NCBI RefSeq assembly: GCF_040706615.1
Contig: NZ_JAPDRF010000007.1
Coordinates: 124,001-188,000, forward strand
DNA from: Lentisalinibacter sediminis
GTDB lineage: Bacteria > Pseudomonadota > Gammaproteobacteria > Steroidobacterales > Woeseiaceae
DNA: 64,000 bases
Reading direction: 5' to 3'
Every line of letters begins with the position of its first letter. Positions within the stretch are counted from its first letter, which is position 1. The translations under genes and the position numbers were made by a program. The notes below the pieces were generated by a model. That model made no database searches. It had not been told where the DNA came from and worked only from the letters and a program-made list of their open reading frames with translations. Below, piece by piece: positions 61,757 through 64,000 of the stretch.

Positions 61757-62401
61757 ATGCGCATCGTTTTGCTCGGCGCCCCCGGCTCCGGAAAGGGGAC
61801 CCAGGCCCAGCGGCTGATGGCCCGGAAGGGCATCCCGCAGATATCCACCGGCGACCTGCTGCGCGCGGCCGTCGCCTCCGGCAGTGAGCTGGGCCGCAAG
61901 GCGAAGGCGGCCATGGACGCCGGCGAACTCGTCTCCGACGATCTCGTGCTCGGCATGATCCGGGAACGACTGAACGAGGACGACGTGGCCGACGGCTTCA
62001 TCCTGGACGGCTTCCCGCGCAACGAGTCCCAGGCCGGGTCCCTCGACGACCTTCTGGCCGAGCTGGGCCAGCCCCTGGACGCTGCGGTGCTCATGGACGT
62101 GGACTTCGACATCCTCATGAAGCGACTGACCGGGCGGCGCACCTGCTCGGCCACCGGCAAGGTGCTCAACATCCATTTCTCGCCGCAGGAAGAGCTGGAT
62201 GCCTGCCTCGAGGCCGGCGGTGAACTCCTGCAACGCGACGACGATAACGAGGAGACCATCGCCAACCGGCTGCAGGTCTACCGGGAGCAGACCGCGCCGC
62301 TGGTGGGTTACTACCGGGACCGGGGCCTGCTGAAGACCGTCAATGCCGAAGGCACCGTGGCGGCCGTCTACGAGCGGCTCGTCTCCGCCGTCGAGGACTG
62401 A
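61757..62401 (+). CDS. adk: Adenylate kinase
   Basis: Protein of 214 residues, the usual long-form length. It balances ATP, ADP and AMP. Motifs: P-loop GAPGSGKGTQ (residues 7-16), the AMP-binding STGDLLRAAV, DGFPRNESQA and the LID domain beginning LTGRRTC. The LID lacks the full set of zinc cysteines, as in most gram-negative enzymes. Its last 34 bp overlap the convergent rnd gene. Confidence 0.97.
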   Translation: MRIVLLGAPGSGKGTQAQRLMARKGIPQISTGDLLRAAVASGSELGRKAKAAMDAGELVSDDLVLGMIRERLNEDDVADGFILDGFPRNESQAGSLDDLLAELGQPLDAAVLMDVDFDILMKRLTGRRTCSATGKVLNIHFSPQEELDACLEAGGELLQRDDDNEETIANRLQVYREQTAPLVGYYRDRGLLKTVNAEGTVAAVYERLVSAVED

Positions 62402-63483
62402 GCCCGCCGCTCGAGTAGCGTCTCCAGGGCCTCGCCGACCAGTTCCCGGCGCCAGCCGGACAGGGCCCGGAGCCCGTCGCCGCCGGCGGCCGCCCGGCGC
62501 AGGTCCTTCTGCGAGGCGATCAGCTCCGGCTCGATGCCGAGTTCCTCGGCCTTGCCCCTGACGACCGCTGCCATCTTCGCCACCAGCGCCTTCTCCGCCG
62601 CCGACGGCGCGCCCCGCCGCACCACCGGCGACGGCCCGGCGGCGCCGATAACCCGCAGCAGCTGGTCTCCCGCCCGCCGGGCGAGCCCGGCCGGAACGCC
62701 CTCGGTCTCCGCCAGCGCCTCCCGGCTGGTCGGCCGGCCCTGGGCGAGCGCGATGAGTGCCGCATCTTTCAGTATCCACTGCCGGGGCCGGTCGGCCCGC
62801 AGCGCTTCTTGCTCCCGCCACACGGCGAGGGCGGCGGCCGCGCCCGCGCTGCGCTCGTCCATGCGGGCGAGGCCCTTCAGCCGCTGCCACGCCGACGCCG
62901 GCGCGGGGTCGTAGAGTGCGGGATCCAGCAGCTCGTTGCTGTCGGCCACGGCCCAGTCGAGCCGGCCGACTTCTTCCAGGCGCGCGCCGAGCATGGCGCG
63001 CATCTCCTCCAGGTAGCGCACGTCGTCGGCAGCGTACTCGAGCTGTTCGGCGCTGAGCGGCCGGCGGGACCAGTCCGTTCTCGTGTGATGCTTGCCGAGG
63101 TCGATGCCGAGCAGTTCCCGGACCAGGGAGGCGTAGCCGATCTGCGCCGGGTAGCCGCACAGGGCGGCGGCCACCTGGGTGTCGAAGATGCGACCGGGCA
63201 GACGGCCGGCCGTGCCGAGCAGCACCTCCAGGTCCTGACGCGCGGCGTGCAGGGTCAGCTCGGTGCCGTCGAAGCACCGCCACAACGGTTCCAGGTCCAG
63301 ACCGGCCAGCGGATCGATGCAGGCGATGCGTTCGTCCGCAGCGAGCTGCACCAGGCAAAGGCGGGCGTGATAGGTGCGCTCCCGAAGAAATTCCGTATCC
63401 ACCGCGAGCCTCTCGCCGGCCGCGCAGGTTTCCAGGAATTGCTGCAGGGAAGCCTGCGTATCGATGAAGAGGATGTCGCTCAT
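62368..63483 (-). CDS. rnd: Ribonuclease D
   Basis: Protein of 371 residues. It trims 3' ends of tRNA precursors and other small RNAs. The DEDDy exonuclease motifs are visible: LAVDTEFLRE (Exo I), LHAARQDLEVLL (Exo II) and YAADDVRYL (Exo III, Tyr and Asp). An HRDC domain follows, and a second HRDC-like C-terminal region. ATG 63483 is chosen; the open frame continues 30 codons upstream. It overlaps adk by 34 bp at its 3' end. Confidence 0.95.
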   Translation of the reverse strand: MSDILFIDTQASLQQFLETCAAGERLAVDTEFLRERTYHARLCLVQLAADERIACIDPLAGLDLEPLWRCFDGTELTLHAARQDLEVLLGTAGRLPGRIFDTQVAAALCGYPAQIGYASLVRELLGIDLGKHHTRTDWSRRPLSAEQLEYAADDVRYLEEMRAMLGARLEEVGRLDWAVADSNELLDPALYDPAPASAWQRLKGLARMDERSAGAAAALAVWREQEALRADRPRQWILKDAALIALAQGRPTSREALAETEGVPAGLARRAGDQLLRVIGAAGPSPVVRRGAPSAAEKALVAKMAAVVRGKAEELGIEPELIASQKDLRRAAAGGDGLRALSGWRRELVGEALETLLERRAQSSTAETSRS

Positions 63484-63551
63484 GGGCGGGTCTTTGCCCT
63501 CCGGTATTATCGTGAGACTATGCGCTGCATGGGAGGATACACTGCCGCAGC

Positions 63552-64000
63552 GTGCTGATACTGCTCCGGACACTGACGGGTATCGTGCTGTTGCGGTTGG
63601 GGCCGGACGCGCTGCCGCGCTCGTTCTTCCTGGCCGTCCTGCTGTTCGCCGCCATGCTGTGCGCGAGTTTCACCGGGCTGGCCCTGTCCGGCGGCTGGCA
63701 GCCCTGGTCTCCCGTCTTCTTCGCGCTCAGCCTCGGCCTGTCGCTCGGCACCTATACCGTCGCCCTGCGGCTGCGCGGCCGTGAGGGCCGTATCCCCCAG
63801 ACCTTCGCCGCGCTGTTCGGTGCCTCGGCGCTGATCAGCCTCGCCGAGCTGCCGCTGCTCGCCACCGGTGCGCTGGATGCGGAGGGGCAGGGCGGCGTGA
63901 TGGTGCTGCTGGCGCTCATCGCCTGGTCGATTCTGGTGGACGGCCACATCATGGCGCGGGCGCTGGAGGTGCCGCTGATCGGCGGCACGCTGCTGGCACT
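63552..64000 (+). CDS. Membrane protein of unknown function, partial (right edge)
   Basis: Open frame of at least 149 residues running off the window. It shows four hydrophobic segments (FFLAVLLFAAMLCASF, WSPVFFALSLGLSLGTYTVAL, ALFGASALISLAELPLL, GGVMVLLALIAWSILV). The likely start is GTG 63552; GGAGG lies 17 nt upstream, rather far, so the true start is uncertain. It is divergent from rnd. No family recognised. Confidence 0.6.
   Translation, partial: MLILLRTLTGIVLLRLGPDALPRSFFLAVLLFAAMLCASFTGLALSGGWQPWSPVFFALSLGLSLGTYTVALRLRGREGRIPQTFAALFGASALISLAELPLLATGALDAEGQGGVMVLLALIAWSILVDGHIMARALEVPLIGGTLLA

Overview
The window is 64 kb of high-GC chromosome that is almost entirely coding. Gene content points to a gammaproteobacterium. 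It carries the rpsU-yqeY-dnaG-rpoD macromolecular synthesis operon, a TolC/WaaA/HldE envelope set, a class II ribonucleotide reductase split into NrdJa and NrdJb as in Pseudomonas, and a proton pyrophosphatase beside a pyrophosphate-type phosphofructokinase. No phage, IS transposase, CRISPR array or rRNA was seen. Genus cannot be fixed from the sequence; the mix resembles deep-branching Chromatiales/Xanthomonadales-like lineages.

The left 11 kb is the accessory and most unusual part. Two divergent operons encode exported proteins. The minus-strand operon (4796 to 1) encodes a monoheme c-type protein, a diheme LamG lipoprotein and a Tat-signal protein cut by the window edge. It is preceded by what reads as a class I cyclic-di-GMP (GEMM-I) riboswitch at about 4976-4880. 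The plus-strand operon (5659-11148) encodes a diheme HzsA-related lipoprotein, two outer-membrane beta-barrel proteins, a DUF4266 lipoprotein ending in a Gly/Cys tail, and a DUF3570 outer-membrane protein. Together they look like an envelope redox or surface system under c-di-GMP control. Its function is not established.

11.1-28.1 kb: a REP-type inverted-repeat element, MOSC and saccharopine-dehydrogenase-like genes, a secreted zinc protease, a MerR regulator, a giant tandem UvrA, a rhomboid protease that looks leaderless, a Cu/Zn SOD operon with an SLC13 transporter, an MgtC/DUF4010 membrane protein, tRNA-Ile2(CAU), yqcC and a membrane EEP-family protein.

28.1-44.5 kb: core housekeeping. 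rpsU-yqeY-dnaG-rpoD lies on minus, opposite tsaD-folB-folK. Then come an S41 peptidase, a pteridine reductase, a MidA-type methyltransferase, uppP, cca, an aminopeptidase, an NDUFA9-like protein and a lytic transglycosylase.

44.5-64 kb: a DegQ-type protease and an Hsp20 chaperone with a near-consensus sigma-32 promoter; nrdJa-nrdJb with two NrdR-box-like palindromes; hldE-waaA; tolC, rhodanese and pcm; a GGDEF-EAL protein; hppA and pfp (pyrophosphate bioenergetics); adk; rnd; and a partial membrane protein at the right edge.
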